Assembly: GCA_947589095.1 (NCBI GenBank) | Contig: CANQBX010000015.1 | Coordinates: 1-64,000, forward strand | Length of the DNA: 64,000 nucleotides | Origin: an uncultured Lachnospiraceae bacterium | GTDB lineage: Bacteria; Bacillota; Clostridia; Lachnospirales; Lachnospiraceae | Reading direction: 5' to 3' | In this document: in pieces, positions 7,848-19,448 of the stretch | Numbering within the stretch: position 1 is the stretch's first letter | Layout of the letters: every line of letters begins with the position of its first letter | Position numbers and translations under genes: made by a program | The notes under the pieces: model-generated | What the model was told of the DNA's origin: nothing | The model's database searches: none | Seen by the model: only the letters and a program-made list of their open reading frames with translations

Positions 7848-10190
7848 ATGATTCGAAAATATGTATTTGGCGATCCGGTCGAGACGGACGCGGTCGTGAT
7901 GCAGATCCCGGCGGAGACGGAAGCGTTCACTGAGGATCACATCCGCCTGGTAACGAATACGGATAAGAATTCAGCGGCGCCGGACGGTATGGGATGGATT
8001 CCCGACGGGCTGGACAGCGCGGCTATAGCGGGGCTCGCGCAGCGTGCCGCAGCACCGGCGGCCGTCTTTACCTGCGAGCTGGCCGACGCCGACCGCATCT
8101 ACGGCCTCGGCGAGAATATCCGCGGCATTAACAAGCGGGGATGGATCTACGAGTCCAACTGCTCCGACGTTCCTAATCACACGGAGGAGAAGCGCTCCCT
8201 CTACGGAGCCCACAATTTCCTGATCGTGGACGGGCCCGCGCCGGATTCACCGGCGGTCGGCGCCGATCCCAGGGCTGCCGCTGCGGCCGCCGTATCGGCG
8301 GTTTCTGTTGCCTCAGAACCGGTTACTCTGACAGCCCTTTCGGCAGACGGCACCGGCGCTGAGCCCGCCGCTGCGGCTGAGACTCGAACCGCCGCCAAAG
8401 CAGCGCCGTCTGCCCGCCGCCGTTTCGCCATCTTCATCGACGCCAGCCAGAAGGTCACATTTGACTGCGGATACACGGACCGCCGCCGTCTCACGATCAC
8501 TGTCAGCGAAGGCGGCTTCACTCTTTACGTTATGGAAGGAGACAGCCTGCTGAATCTTGTGCGGGAGTTTCGTTCCATTATCGGCCGCAGCTACATTCCG
8601 CCCAAGTGGGCCTTCGGCTACGGCCAGAGCCGCTGGGGCTACAAATGCGCCGCCGACGTGCGTGAGGTGGTCCGTGAACACCGAGAAAACGGCGTGCCGC
8701 TGGACAGCGTTTACATGGACATCGACTACATGGAGGGCTACAAGGATTTTACGGTCAACGAAGAGCGTTTTCCGGATTTCCCGGATTTTGTGGAGGAAAT
8801 GAAGGAGCAGCACGTCCACCTGGTGCCGATCATCGACGCCGGCGTGAAGATCGAAGACGGCTATCCGGTCTACGAGGAGGGCGTGAAGAACGGCTATTTC
8901 TGTAAAAATGAGGAAGGCGGCGACTTTGTCGGCGGCGTCTGGCCGGGCCGGGTGCATTTTCCGGATATGCTCAATCCGGAGGCACGGATGTGGTTCGGCA
9001 ATTGGTACAAGGTGCTTCTGGACGCCGGAATCGACGGCTTCTGGAACGACATGAACGAGCCGGCACTGTTCTACGCTGAGAAGCATCTGGAGGAGATTGC
9101 CGGGGAGATCAGGAAATTTGACAAGGACAGGCTGAACATCGGCCAGCTGCTTACGCTGCAGGCGCAGCTCATGAACCTGGCGTCCCGGCCGGAGGACTAC
9201 CGGACGATCCGGCACAACTGCCAGGGGAAAATGATCCGCCACGACCATGTTCACAATCTATACGGCTACAATATGACCCGCGCCGCCGGCGAGGCGTTCG
9301 CGCGGCTGTCGCCGGAGAAGAGAATCCTTCTGTTCTCCCGGTCTTCCTACATCGGCATGCACCGCTACGGCGGCATCTGGATGGGCGACAACCAGTCCTG
9401 GTGGTCCCATATCCTGATGAACCTGCAGATGCTGCCGTCGCTGAATATGTGCGGCTTCCTCTACACCGGCGCGGACATTGGCGGTTTCGGCTCCAATACG
9501 ACGGAGGATATGCTGCTGCGCTGGCTGGAGCTGGGAATCTTTACGCCGCTGATGCGGAACCATTCGGCCATCGGCACCCGGAGACAGGAATTCTACCAGT
9601 TCGGGGATAAAGAGAGTTTCCGCAATATCATCGGCCTGCGCTACGCGCTGCTGCCGTATCTGTACAGTGAATTTATGAAGGCGGCGCTTGGCGGTGAAAT
9701 GATGTTCGTTCCGCTGGCGTTCATTTGGCCGGAGGATGAGATGGCGGCGCAGGTGGAGGATCAGCTGATGGTGGGCGAGAGCTTCATGATCGCGCCGGTG
9801 TACCGGCAGAACGCGGAGGGACGTTACGTCTACCTGCCGGAGACGATGAAAATGTACCGGCTGCGGAGCGCGGACGACATGGATGGGGAAATTCTGCCCG
9901 CCGGACACCATTATGTGAAAGCGGCGCTCAACGAGGTGCTGGTCTTTCTGCGGGCGGACCGTCTGGTTCCGATGGCGGCGCCGGCGGAGTATGCGGACGG
10001 CGTTGATGCGTCGAAGCTTACACTGCTGCATTTTATTCAGAATGAAGCGGTTTATGAAATGTATGACGACGATGGGCTGAGCCGCGGCGAGACGCCGGAT
10101 GGTCATATGACGGAGATCCGCGTGACGGCAGACGGCGCGGTCCGTGTAAGCGGAGCGGCGTCGCCGGAGTGCAGGCTGATGGCTTTGTGA
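7848..10190 (+). CDS. GH31 alpha-glucosidase
   Basis: Releases glucose from the non-reducing end of maltose, isomaltose or dextrins; no signal peptide, so cytoplasmic. The 780-residue protein shows the GH31 nucleophile Asp401 in GFWNDMNEPALF, the acid/base Asp514 in GGIWMGDNQSWW, and the family phrases PPKWAFGYGQSRWGY, LDSVYMDIDYM and GADIGGFGSNT. An Ala-rich insertion of about 60 residues (about 128-188) splits the N-terminal beta-domain and looks like the low-complexity inserts in neighbouring genes. A start at 7848 with an ACGGAGGAAAACT ribosome site is convincing. It lies 38 bases after the HAD gene, probably in the same operon. Confidence 0.95.
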   Translation: MIRKYVFGDPVETDAVVMQIPAETEAFTEDHIRLVTNTDKNSAAPDGMGWIPDGLDSAAIAGLAQRAAAPAAVFTCELADADRIYGLGENIRGINKRGWIYESNCSDVPNHTEEKRSLYGAHNFLIVDGPAPDSPAVGADPRAAAAAAVSAVSVASEPVTLTALSADGTGAEPAAAAETRTAAKAAPSARRRFAIFIDASQKVTFDCGYTDRRRLTITVSEGGFTLYVMEGDSLLNLVREFRSIIGRSYIPPKWAFGYGQSRWGYKCAADVREVVREHRENGVPLDSVYMDIDYMEGYKDFTVNEERFPDFPDFVEEMKEQHVHLVPIIDAGVKIEDGYPVYEEGVKNGYFCKNEEGGDFVGGVWPGRVHFPDMLNPEARMWFGNWYKVLLDAGIDGFWNDMNEPALFYAEKHLEEIAGEIRKFDKDRLNIGQLLTLQAQLMNLASRPEDYRTIRHNCQGKMIRHDHVHNLYGYNMTRAAGEAFARLSPEKRILLFSRSSYIGMHRYGGIWMGDNQSWWSHILMNLQMLPSLNMCGFLYTGADIGGFGSNTTEDMLLRWLELGIFTPLMRNHSAIGTRRQEFYQFGDKESFRNIIGLRYALLPYLYSEFMKAALGGEMMFVPLAFIWPEDEMAAQVEDQLMVGESFMIAPVYRQNAEGRYVYLPETMKMYRLRSADDMDGEILPAGHHYVKAALNEVLVFLRADRLVPMAAPAEYADGVDASKLTLLHFIQNEAVYEMYDDDGLSRGETPDGHMTEIRVTADGAVRVSGAASPECRLMAL

Positions 10191-10356
10191 TGAAACGAAG
10201 GCTGAGGCGTCCGGGTACGGCCGAATGATTCCATGGCACAGCGGTGAATAATACATCCGTTTTTGGGCAGGATGAGAAATGGATTTTACCGAAATGGGAG
10301 CCTGCGCCTGCAAATGGCGGCTGCCGGATTTCCCGGGTAAATATCGCAGATACGGA

Positions 10357-10385
10357 TTGACATTTTCCGTCAGATGCGTTATATT
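10357..10385 (+). promoter_or_regulatory. Strong sigma-A promoter of rubrerythrin
   Basis: TTGACA, 17 bases, TATATT, about 50 bases upstream of the start. The preceding 165 bases after the GH31 gene hold no gene that I can see. Confidence 0.8.
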
Positions 10386-10434
10386 AGGAATAGTTACTGA
10401 AATCAAATTCACATATGTAAGGAGGATATGAATT

Positions 10435-10971
10435 ATGTCCAAGTATGCGGGTACCAAGACCGAGAAGAACCTGTGGGAGGCGTTTGCCGGTGAGTCCCAG
10501 GCCAGGAACAAATACACCTATTTCGCATCCGTGGCGAAGAAGGCCGGATACGAGCAGATCGCCGAGCTTTTCTTAAAGACGGCTGACAATGAGAAGGAGC
10601 ACGCGAAGCTGTGGTTCAAGGAACTGGGAGAGCTGGGCGATACCCCGACCAACCTGCTTCACGCCGCCGAGGGCGAGAATTTCGAGTGGACCGATATGTA
10701 CGCCCGCATGGCCGACGAAGCCGAGGAAGAAGGCTTCAAGGAGCTGGCGATTAAATTCCGCGGAGTAGCAGCCATCGAGAAGACCCATGAGGAGCGTTAC
10801 CGCGCCCTGCTGAATAATGTGGAGACGAAGCAGGTATTCGAGAAGAGCGGCGTACAGGTGTGGGAGTGCCGCAACTGCGGACACATTGTAGTCGGAACGA
10901 AGGCCCCCGAGGTCTGCCCGGTGTGCGCGCATCCGCAGAGCTATTTCGAGGTCCGCAAGGAGAATTATTGA
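10435..10971 (+). CDS. rbr: Rubrerythrin
   Basis: An NAD(P)H-linked peroxidase of anaerobes that removes hydrogen peroxide. Residues about 1-140 form a ferritin-like four-helix di-iron domain ([43 protein letters not shown] supply the glutamate and histidine ligands). The last 40 residues are a rubredoxin-type Fe(SCys)4 domain, CRNCGH and [11 protein letters not shown]. The length, 178 residues, is normal. It is monocistronic: its own strong promoter and two hairpins follow. Codon choice suggests high expression. Confidence 0.97.
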   Translation: MSKYAGTKTEKNLWEAFAGESQARNKYTYFASVAKKAGYEQIAELFLKTADNEKEHAKLWFKELGELGDTPTNLLHAAEGENFEWTDMYARMADEAEEEGFKELAIKFRGVAAIEKTHEERYRALLNNVETKQVFEKSGVQVWECRNCGHIVVGTKAPEVCPVCAHPQSYFEVRKENY

Positions 10972-11063
10972 TGGGATTCGTTCGGCACAGCCGAGGGCTG
11001 ACGGCCGGTCGCCAAGGAGCAGTGTCTGTACAGAGCAAAATGCAATAAGAGAATGATAATACA

Positions 11064-11110
11064 GGCAGACGGCGGTTCTTCCGATGAGAGACGGCCGTCT
11101 GCCCGTTTGC
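11064..11110 (+). terminator. Hairpin after rubrerythrin
   Basis: A 10-bp perfect stem, GGCAGACGGC with GCCGTCTGCC, followed by a weak T tract (CGTTTGC). First of two consecutive hairpins between rbr and clpB. Confidence 0.55.
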
Positions 11111-11125
11111 TGATTGGATATATAC

Positions 11126-11170
11126 CCCCGGATATCGGTGCATTTGCATCGGCGCCGGGGTTTTTATTTT
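11126..11170 (+). terminator. Rho-independent terminator upstream of clpB
   Basis: A two-part stem (CCCCGG/CCGGGG and CGGTGC/GCATCG) followed directly by TTTTTATTTT. It isolates clpB from rubrerythrin transcription. Confidence 0.8.
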
Positions 11171-11181
11171 ACTCAAAATTT

Positions 11182-11224
11182 TTAGCACTCGGGGCTTGAC
11201 AGTGCTAACAACATGTGTTATAGT
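11182..11224 (+). promoter_or_regulatory. CIRCE operator (HrcA) overlapping the clpB promoter
   Basis: TTAGCACTC, nine bases, CAGTGCTAA matches the CIRCE element with one mismatch (11182-11208). The -35 TTGACA (11196-11201) lies inside it, followed by a 17-base spacer and -10 TATAGT (11219-11224). HrcA binding would therefore directly occlude the promoter, giving heat-shock control of clpB. hrcA itself is not in the window. Confidence 0.92.
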
Positions 11225-11259
11225 ACGAATAGAACAAAGAGAAAAAAGGGGGAGATCCT

Positions 11260-13851
<2,592 letters not shown>

Positions 13852-13884
13852 GTTGACAGCACGTAAAGTCCGGTTACAAAACGG

Positions 13885-13913
13885 TGGACGAATCTGAAAA
13901 AATGTGCTATACT
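13885..13913 (+). promoter_or_regulatory. Predicted promoter of the manganese riboswitch unit
   Basis: TGGACG, 17 bases, TATACT lies about 20 bases upstream of the riboswitch aptamer, the expected place for its transcription start. Confidence 0.55.
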
Positions 13914-13928
13914 TCCCTTAACTGAACG

Positions 13929-14036
13929 ATAAGAGGGAGTAGCTTGCACCGCCCGAAGGTGCGGTATGATCCGTCAGCCCGTAGATAATACCGGGTCATA
14001 CCTGAAACACAGGATGTTTTGAAGCGAGACTTTTAG
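13929..14036 (+). ncRNA. yybP-ykoY manganese riboswitch
   Basis: The conserved landmarks of the yybP-ykoY aptamer are in order: AAGAGGGAGTAGC at the 5' side, the L1-type CGTCA after the first hairpin (GCACC...GGTGC), and AAGCGAGACTTTT at the 3' side, the last pairing with AAGAG to close P1. This class senses Mn2+ and usually turns on metal export. The aptamer is followed by a terminator that uses the 3' strand of P1, the usual transcriptional switch. Confidence 0.88.
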
Positions 14037-14067
14037 CGCAGAATATGTGCTGGAAGCCTCGCTTTTT
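14023..14067 (+). terminator. Expression-platform terminator of the manganese riboswitch
   Basis: AGCGAG within the aptamer's 3' strand can pair with CTCGCT, followed by TTTTT. Formation is mutually exclusive with P1, so Mn2+ binding should favour read-through into the exchanger. Confidence 0.7.
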
Positions 14068-14134
14068 CGCGGCGGCGCGGAAGAGATTCGCCGGGTGGGG
14101 CCGCAGGCACGCAAATATCCAAGGAGGAACCCAT

Positions 14135-15076
14135 ATGTTAGTTACCGTAGCACTGTTCGTAGTAGGACTGATCCTGATCTGTCTGGGCGGCGACCGGCTG
14201 GTGGACGCCGCCGTGGTCATCGCGAGGAAGATCGGCATTCCCCAGATTGTGGTCGGGGCCACCATCGTGAGCCTGGGAACCACGCTGCCGGAGATTCTGG
14301 TCTCCACCACAGCCGCTTTTGACGGTTCCGCGGCCATCGCCGCGGGCAACGCCTTCGGCTCCATCATCTGCAATACGGCCCTGATCGCAGGCCTGACGCA
14401 GACGATCCGGCCGACAAAGAAGGTGGAGACGAAGCCGCTTCTGTGGCGGTCGGCGATCTTCTTCGGGGTCATCATCGTATTGGAGATCGTTGGCGTTCTG
14501 CGGGGTGAGTTCGGCCGGCTGGCAGGCTTCCTTCTTCTGGCCATGTTCGTTGTGTACGCGGTCTTAAATATTGTCCGTGCGGGCGCCGAAGGCGGCGACG
14601 AAGAAGAGAGCGATAAGGACGGGAACGAGGGATCGTTGCTGAAGCAGTTCATTATCCTGGCTGTGTGCGCCGGCCTTCTGTATGTGGGGGCGAATCTGCT
14701 GGTGGACAATGGCATTCTGATCGCCGAGGCCATCGGCGTACCGCAGCGTGTGATCGCGGTCACCTTTATCGCGCTGGGTACGTCGCTTCCGGAACTGGTG
14801 ACGTCCATCGTCTCCATGATCAAGGGCTTTTCCAATGTGGGCTTCGGCAATATCCTGGGCGCCAATATCCTGAATATTCTCGCTGTGATCGGTATTCCGG
14901 CGGCAGTCGTGGGGATTCCGCTGGAGGCATCTACATATCGGATGGATATTCCGCTGGCGACGCTCGTGATGGCGATCCTGATCGTGCCGATCCTCTTCCG
15001 CAGAAAGGCGTCGCGGCTGCAGGGGATCGCGCTGCTGGCGATCTATGCGGCGTACTGCGTGGTGTCGTTTCTCTGA
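14135..15076 (+). CDS. CaCA-superfamily cation exchanger, predicted Mn2+ exporter
   Basis: A 313-residue inner-membrane antiporter of the YrbG/CaCA type. Both inverted alpha-repeats are present: GATIVSLGTTLPEILVSTTA with GNAFGSIICNT near 40-85, and ITFIALGTSLPELVTSIVS with GNILGANILN near 210-255; about ten membrane segments, with a charged cytoplasmic loop (EGGDEEESDKDGNE) in the middle. The start at 14135 follows AAGGAGGAAC; the track's N-terminal extension comes from the riboswitch terminator. Family members exchange Na+ or H+ for Ca2+, but the manganese riboswitch in front indicates Mn2+ efflux. Function from the fold is certain; the ion is inferred. Confidence 0.92.
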   Translation: MLVTVALFVVGLILICLGGDRLVDAAVVIARKIGIPQIVVGATIVSLGTTLPEILVSTTAAFDGSAAIAAGNAFGSIICNTALIAGLTQTIRPTKKVETKPLLWRSAIFFGVIIVLEIVGVLRGEFGRLAGFLLLAMFVVYAVLNIVRAGAEGGDEEESDKDGNEGSLLKQFIILAVCAGLLYVGANLLVDNGILIAEAIGVPQRVIAVTFIALGTSLPELVTSIVSMIKGFSNVGFGNILGANILNILAVIGIPAAVVGIPLEASTYRMDIPLATLVMAILIVPILFRRKASRLQGIALLAIYAAYCVVSFL

Positions 15077-15185
15077 GAAGCCGGGAAATCGGCACGTAGG
15101 TTTTCTGTGATATAGAGATAAGGAGACCGCATCCGTTCGGCGATGCGGGGAAAAGGCATTTGCCTGTGAGGAGGAAAACAATAGC

Positions 15186-15365
15186 ATGAATCAGCTTCCG
15201 AAGGATCCGGTGATCCTTTTAAGCTATGTAAATACCCAGCTGCGGGATTTCTATCCGTCGCTGGAGGAATTCTGCGGGGCGCGGGATGCGGAGCGGAGCG
15301 TCATAGAAGCGGCGCTTGCGCCTCTCGGCTATACGTATGATGCGGAGAAAAACCGGTTTGTGTAA
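15186..15365 (+). CDS. DUF4250 domain-containing small protein
   Basis: A 59-residue protein too short for the ORF track. The sequence opens MNQLPKDPVILLSYVNTQLRDFY and ends with GYTYDAEKNRFV, which matches the DUF4250 pattern common in Clostridia (PKDPxxLLSxVNxxLRD...YDxexNxF). A GTGAGGAGGAAAAC ribosome site stands upstream. The role is unknown. The leader contains two small hairpins (CCGCATC/GATGCGG and AGGCA/TGCCT). A degenerate copy of the last 13 codons follows the stop codon. Confidence 0.85.
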   Translation: MNQLPKDPVILLSYVNTQLRDFYPSLEEFCGARDAERSVIEAALAPLGYTYDAEKNRFV

Positions 15366-15384
15366 AGGCGGCGCCTGCTCCGGC

Positions 15385-15424
15385 CGGGTACGCCTGTGAT
15401 CCGGAGAAGGACAATTTATGTAAA
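15385..15424 (+). pseudogene. Degenerate duplicate of the DUF4250 gene's 3' end
   Basis: By eye about 70 percent of 40 bases match 15330-15369. Translated in the matching frame it reads GYACDPEKDNLCK against GYTYDAEKNRFV-stop. It looks like a partial tandem duplication left between DUF4250 and cls. Confidence 0.5.
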
Positions 15425-15446
15425 TCTTATCAGGAGGAGGACCTGA

Positions 15447-16994
15447 ATGCAGCAGGTATTTTCGTTCATAGCCATGGTGTGGGGATGGCTTATGGACCAT
15501 CTGTTATACATCAACCTGATCTTGTCGGTAGTGATCGTTTTTTTCCAGCGCAGGGATCCGAAGGCTGTGTGGACGTGGCTTCTTGTGCTTTATTTTGTGC
15601 CGATCTTTGGGTTCCTGCTGTATCTGGTGCTGTGTCAGGATTATCATAAGAGCAAAATGTTCCGGGTCAAGGAGGTGGAGGACCGGCTGGCGCATCCGGT
15701 GAAGGAGCAGGAACGGCTGATCCAGGGAGCCATGGATCAGATCGCGAAGACGCCGTGGCGCGACTATGAATCGCTGGCGCTGTATAATCTGGAGACTTCC
15801 GGAGCCGTGCTGACATCCGATAATTCCGTGGAGATCTTTACAGACGGCGAGGCGAAATTCAGCGATCTGAAGGAAGAGCTGGGCAAAGCCCGGGAGTACA
15901 TTCATATCCAGTACTATATCATTAAAAATGACGAGCTGTTTCAGTCGATCGTTCCGATCCTTAAAGAACGGGCGGCCGCGGGCGTGGAAGTGCGGGTGCT
16001 CTATGACGGAATGGGCGGCCGTTTCATGCCGGCACGGGTCTGGAAGGATCTGCGCTCATGCGGGATCCGGGTGGCGGAGTTCTTCCCGCCGGTTCTGGGA
16101 CGGCTGCAGCTGCGCGTGAACTACCGGAATCACCGGAAGATCGTGGTGATCGACGGAAAGGTTGGATATGTGGGCGGCTTCAATATCGGGCGCGAGTACA
16201 TTTCCAGAGATCCGAAATTCGGGTACTGGAGGGACACGCATCTGAAGATCCGCGGCAGCGCGGTGTACAGCCTGCAGATCCGCTTCGCACTGGACTGGAA
16301 CTACGCGTCCGGGGAGAATCTGTTCCGGAACGGGAAGTATTTCGGACTGGGAGACGCGGGCGCGGAGGGAAGCGCGGCAGAAACGGCCGCAGCCGGAATG
16401 ACCGGGCAGGAAGCCGCGGCTGTCCGGTCGGTTCTGGATCATCGCGGGGTCATGATGCAGATCATCGCCAGCGGTCCGGACGCCGGCAACCGGCAGATCC
16501 GCAACAATTATATCCAGCTGATCACCCGGGCGCGCCGCCACATCTATGTACAGACGCCGTATTTCATTCCGGACGACGCGGCGCTGTCGGCGCTGAAATT
16601 CGCGGCGGAGTCAGGCGTAGACGTGCGGCTGATGATCCCCTGCAAGCCGGATCATCCGTTCGTCTACTGGGCCACCTATTCCTATATGGGCGATCTGCTG
16701 GCCGCGGGCGCAAAATGCTATACCTATGAGAATGGGTTCCTTCACGCCAAGAGCGTTATGGCGGACGGTATGGTCAGCTGCTGCGGCACGGCCAATATGG
16801 ATATCCGCAGCTTTGAACTGAATTTTGAGGTGAACGCGACCATATACGACGAGGGCGTGACGAAACGGCTGGAGGATAATTTCCGGAAGGATCTGGAACT
16901 GTGCCGGGAAGTGACCCGGGAGGACTATGCGCAGAGAAATTTGTGGATCCGGTTCAGGGAGCAGTGCTGCAGGCTGCTGTCGCCGCTGCTGTGA
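15447..16994 (+). CDS. cls: Cardiolipin synthase, PLD family
   Basis: Condenses two phosphatidylglycerols to cardiolipin and glycerol at the membrane. The 515-residue protein has two N-terminal membrane segments (about 5-60), then two phospholipase D modules with HKD motifs, HRKIVVID (His229) and HAKSVMAD (His433). Between them, about residues 305-330, is an Ala/Gly-rich insertion (GAEGSAAETAAAGMTGQEAA) of the kind seen in several neighbours. The AGGAGGAGG ribosome site fixes the start. The gene is followed by another envelope gene 73 bases later. Confident. Confidence 0.95.
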   Translation: MQQVFSFIAMVWGWLMDHLLYINLILSVVIVFFQRRDPKAVWTWLLVLYFVPIFGFLLYLVLCQDYHKSKMFRVKEVEDRLAHPVKEQERLIQGAMDQIAKTPWRDYESLALYNLETSGAVLTSDNSVEIFTDGEAKFSDLKEELGKAREYIHIQYYIIKNDELFQSIVPILKERAAAGVEVRVLYDGMGGRFMPARVWKDLRSCGIRVAEFFPPVLGRLQLRVNYRNHRKIVVIDGKVGYVGGFNIGREYISRDPKFGYWRDTHLKIRGSAVYSLQIRFALDWNYASGENLFRNGKYFGLGDAGAEGSAAETAAAGMTGQEAAAVRSVLDHRGVMMQIIASGPDAGNRQIRNNYIQLITRARRHIYVQTPYFIPDDAALSALKFAAESGVDVRLMIPCKPDHPFVYWATYSYMGDLLAAGAKCYTYENGFLHAKSVMADGMVSCCGTANMDIRSFELNFEVNATIYDEGVTKRLEDNFRKDLELCREVTREDYAQRNLWIRFREQCCRLLSPLL

Positions 16995-17067
16995 GACTGC
17001 GGGCGGGGTGCGGCTGCAGTGCGTCGCTGCAGTTTCAGGGAAGATAACAGGGCACGGAGGATGGAGA

Positions 17068-18801
17068 ATGAACAGGCGAAACGTATGGCTGTGCCTGGCG
17101 GGGCTGGCGCTTGCGGCGGTTCTGGAGCTGGTCTGCGCCGGATATTATGCCGGCCGCGGCTATGGCGGGCCCGCTTTTGAAGTGGAGGAATACGGGATCC
17201 AGGATTTTGAGGTAGAGAATGATCATTGGACCGCCGTCGGCGCGTGGCCTTCCATGGTGTTTCGGAATGCGGAAAAATGGGGACATCTGGAGCTGGTGTT
17301 TGCAGAACCTCTTGCGGGGGATATTTCGGTGGAATGCTACTATTCGCCGGAGGGGGATGAAGCAATGGAGCGTTTCCGCCGCTCGGAAGTCTATCTGATC
17401 AAGGGAAGCGATGAGGCTGCGCTTTCCCTTCCGCCGGGCGGCTGGAAGAATATCCATCTGGTGATCCACGGCGATTTCGTGCTGGAAAGTCTGAAGGCCG
17501 CAATGGCGGTTCCGGTATCGGAATGGACGCCGGGGCTGGTCATGGGCCGGATCCGTCTTTGGCGGCTGGCGGTTCTGTGGCTGAGCGTGTGGGCGGGACT
17601 GCAGTTTCTGGCCGGCATTTTTGCGCGGCGCGCAGGCACGGCGGCAGCCGGAGCGGAACAGGCCGGAAGAGCGCCGGTCCCACGGACGGTGCAGGCCGGA
17701 AATGCGTCTGCCCATCCGGCGGCGCAGGCCGGGCCCCGCATTGTCTATATGGACGCGGTCCGGACGCTGGCGGTGTTTCTGGTGATCGCGGTGCATGTGG
17801 TGGAGCCGGTGATGCTTCTGTTCCCGATGGGGACGAAGGAGAGAACGCTGACGACCGGGGCGTATCTGGCTTCAATGACGTGCAACCCGATCTTCGTGAT
17901 GATCAGCGGCGCCCTTCTGCTTCCTTACCGGGATGAGTCGCTTTCCGCGTTTCTGAAGAAAAGGCTGTGGAAGATCCTTCTTCCGCTGCTGGTCTACGCG
18001 GTGTTCTATGTGAGGCTTTTGTGCGTCAGCCGGGTGAGCTTTCTAAGCTGGGTGGTCAATTATCTGAATATGGCGGTCAGCAATCATATAGTCAAGGGGC
18101 CCCATCTGTGGATGGTCTACATGCTGCTGGGACTGTATCTTCTCGTGGTGCCTGTCCGTTATATGCTGCGGGCGATACCGGAGCAGCTGGAAAAATATCT
18201 GGCGGCGCTGATCCTCATCTTTCTGGCGATTCGGACCCTGGCCTATTACCGGCTGTCGATGTTCGGCATTTCGCTGTTTTTGGATGACTGGCCCGGCATT
18301 TTCCTGCTGGGATATCTGATAACCAGGCCGTGGATGCGCAAATACGATCTCCCGCTGGTGCTGGCCGGAGCGGCTGTCTTTCCGGCGGCGGTGTGGATCG
18401 GCGTGACACGGTACGATTTCCGGGACATCGTCTGCAACCAGTCCATTTTCATGGTTCTGATGGCCTGCGCCGTACTCGTCGTCTGTCTGCGCGGCGAGCG
18501 CTTTCTGAAGCCATTCGCGCGGATTTTTGCGATGGGGAGCCGGTACAGCTATTCGATCCTTCTGATCCACTGGCTGCTCCTGTCCAATGTGATCTATCAC
18601 GGCATTTTCAATTCCGGTATGCCGAGGCTGGTACAGGTCGCGGGGCCGATCGTGCTGTGCTTTGTCCTCTCGCTGCTGTGCTCGATGGTCGTAGACCATA
18701 CGCTTGTGGCGGCGGCGGAGGGGATCGCAGAGCGCGCGGCCTGCGCCGTGAGAACGTTTTGCAGGCGCGGTATCCGGTCGGAACAGAATGTGAATGAATA
18801 G
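17068..18801 (+). CDS. Membrane acyltransferase (Acyl_transf_3 family) with extracellular N-terminal domain
   Basis: A 577-residue polytopic protein. A first membrane segment (about 6-24) is followed by about 140 residues of extracellular sequence, another membrane segment near 180, then a low-complexity Ala/Gly/Pro linker (about 190-230) and the acyltransferase_3 domain starting IVYMDAVRTLAVFLVIAVHVVEP, whose His is the conserved active-site position, with about ten membrane segments. Such proteins O-acetylate cell-surface glycans, peptidoglycan or small molecules; the target cannot be told. I chose the ATG after GGAGGATGGAGA; the track start inside cls is spurious. The end overlaps the next gene by 8 bases. 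Confidence 0.88.
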   Translation: MNRRNVWLCLAGLALAAVLELVCAGYYAGRGYGGPAFEVEEYGIQDFEVENDHWTAVGAWPSMVFRNAEKWGHLELVFAEPLAGDISVECYYSPEGDEAMERFRRSEVYLIKGSDEAALSLPPGGWKNIHLVIHGDFVLESLKAAMAVPVSEWTPGLVMGRIRLWRLAVLWLSVWAGLQFLAGIFARRAGTAAAGAEQAGRAPVPRTVQAGNASAHPAAQAGPRIVYMDAVRTLAVFLVIAVHVVEPVMLLFPMGTKERTLTTGAYLASMTCNPIFVMISGALLLPYRDESLSAFLKKRLWKILLPLLVYAVFYVRLLCVSRVSFLSWVVNYLNMAVSNHIVKGPHLWMVYMLLGLYLLVVPVRYMLRAIPEQLEKYLAALILIFLAIRTLAYYRLSMFGISLFLDDWPGIFLLGYLITRPWMRKYDLPLVLAGAAVFPAAVWIGVTRYDFRDIVCNQSIFMVLMACAVLVVCLRGERFLKPFARIFAMGSRYSYSILLIHWLLLSNVIYHGIFNSGMPRLVQVAGPIVLCFVLSLLCSMVVDHTLVAAAEGIAERAACAVRTFCRRGIRSEQNVNE

Positions 18802-19288
18802 GAAGCCGGCCTGTCGGTGCATACTATGTTTCATGAAAATGACAGCATATCTTCGGGATACAGGGAAAAATTTTTTAAAATGCGGCGTGGCGGGCTGGTG
18901 TCTGGAGGTGATATTCACTTCGGTGGATTCCATCATGCTCCGCGACTGGCGGCTGATGGGCAAAACGTCGCTTCTGATGTTTCCGATCTATGGCATGGGA
19001 GCGCTTCTGGCGCCGATCGGCCGCGGCGTGGACAGATGGCTTGGGGCGGATCCTTCGGAGCCGCTGGGTCTGACGGATCGGATCGTGCGCCATGGGATGC
19101 TTTACATGGTGCTTATTTTCATTGTGGAATATACCACGGGCTTCTGGCTGCGGAGCCGCGGCATCTGCCCCTGGGATTATACCGGGCGTCATTCGAATAT
19201 CAACGGATTGATCCGGCTGGATTTTGCGCCGCTGTGGTTTGGAACGGGGCTGCTGTTTGAAAGGATCACGAGCAGAGGACGGATGTAA
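18794..19288 (+). CDS. CmpB-like membrane protein (putative ABC-transporter type IV)
   Basis: A 164-residue membrane protein with about four hydrophobic segments. The pattern CGVAGWCLEVIFTS near 30, FPIYGMGALLAPIG, VEYTTGFWL and CPWDYTGRHSNINGLIRLDFAPLWF is typical of the PF06541 ABC_trans_CmpB group found in Clostridia, whose function is unproven and which lacks an ATPase partner here. The ATG overlaps the acyltransferase stop (ATGAATAG), implying coupled translation; an internal ATG at codon 14 is an alternative start. Confidence 0.78.
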   Translation: MNRKPACRCILCFMKMTAYLRDTGKNFLKCGVAGWCLEVIFTSVDSIMLRDWRLMGKTSLLMFPIYGMGALLAPIGRGVDRWLGADPSEPLGLTDRIVRHGMLYMVLIFIVEYTTGFWLRSRGICPWDYTGRHSNINGLIRLDFAPLWFGTGLLFERITSRGRM

Positions 19289-19332
19289 GCTGCAACAGGC
19301 CGGCGGACAGGAAGAATGAGGAATGGAGGATG

Positions 19333-19358
19333 CGGCGGCGACCGGAAGGGAGCCGCCG
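19333..19358 (+). terminator. GC-rich hairpin after the CmpB-like gene
   Basis: GCGGCGGC and GCCGCCGC form an 8-bp stem about 50 bases after the stop. No T tract follows, so this is a weak terminator call. Confidence 0.35.
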
Positions 19359-19382
19359 CACGGCGTATTTGGGAAAATGGAC

Positions 19383-19411
19383 TTGTTTTTTATTTAGTAC
19401 ATGAGTATAAT
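19383..19411 (+). promoter_or_regulatory. Predicted promoter of plsC-pheA
   Basis: TTGTTT, 17 bases, and a perfect TATAAT, about 40 bases upstream of plsC. Confidence 0.7.
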
Positions 19412-19448
19412 GCAGATATAACGTAGTGCAGAAAGGACATTCATTTCC

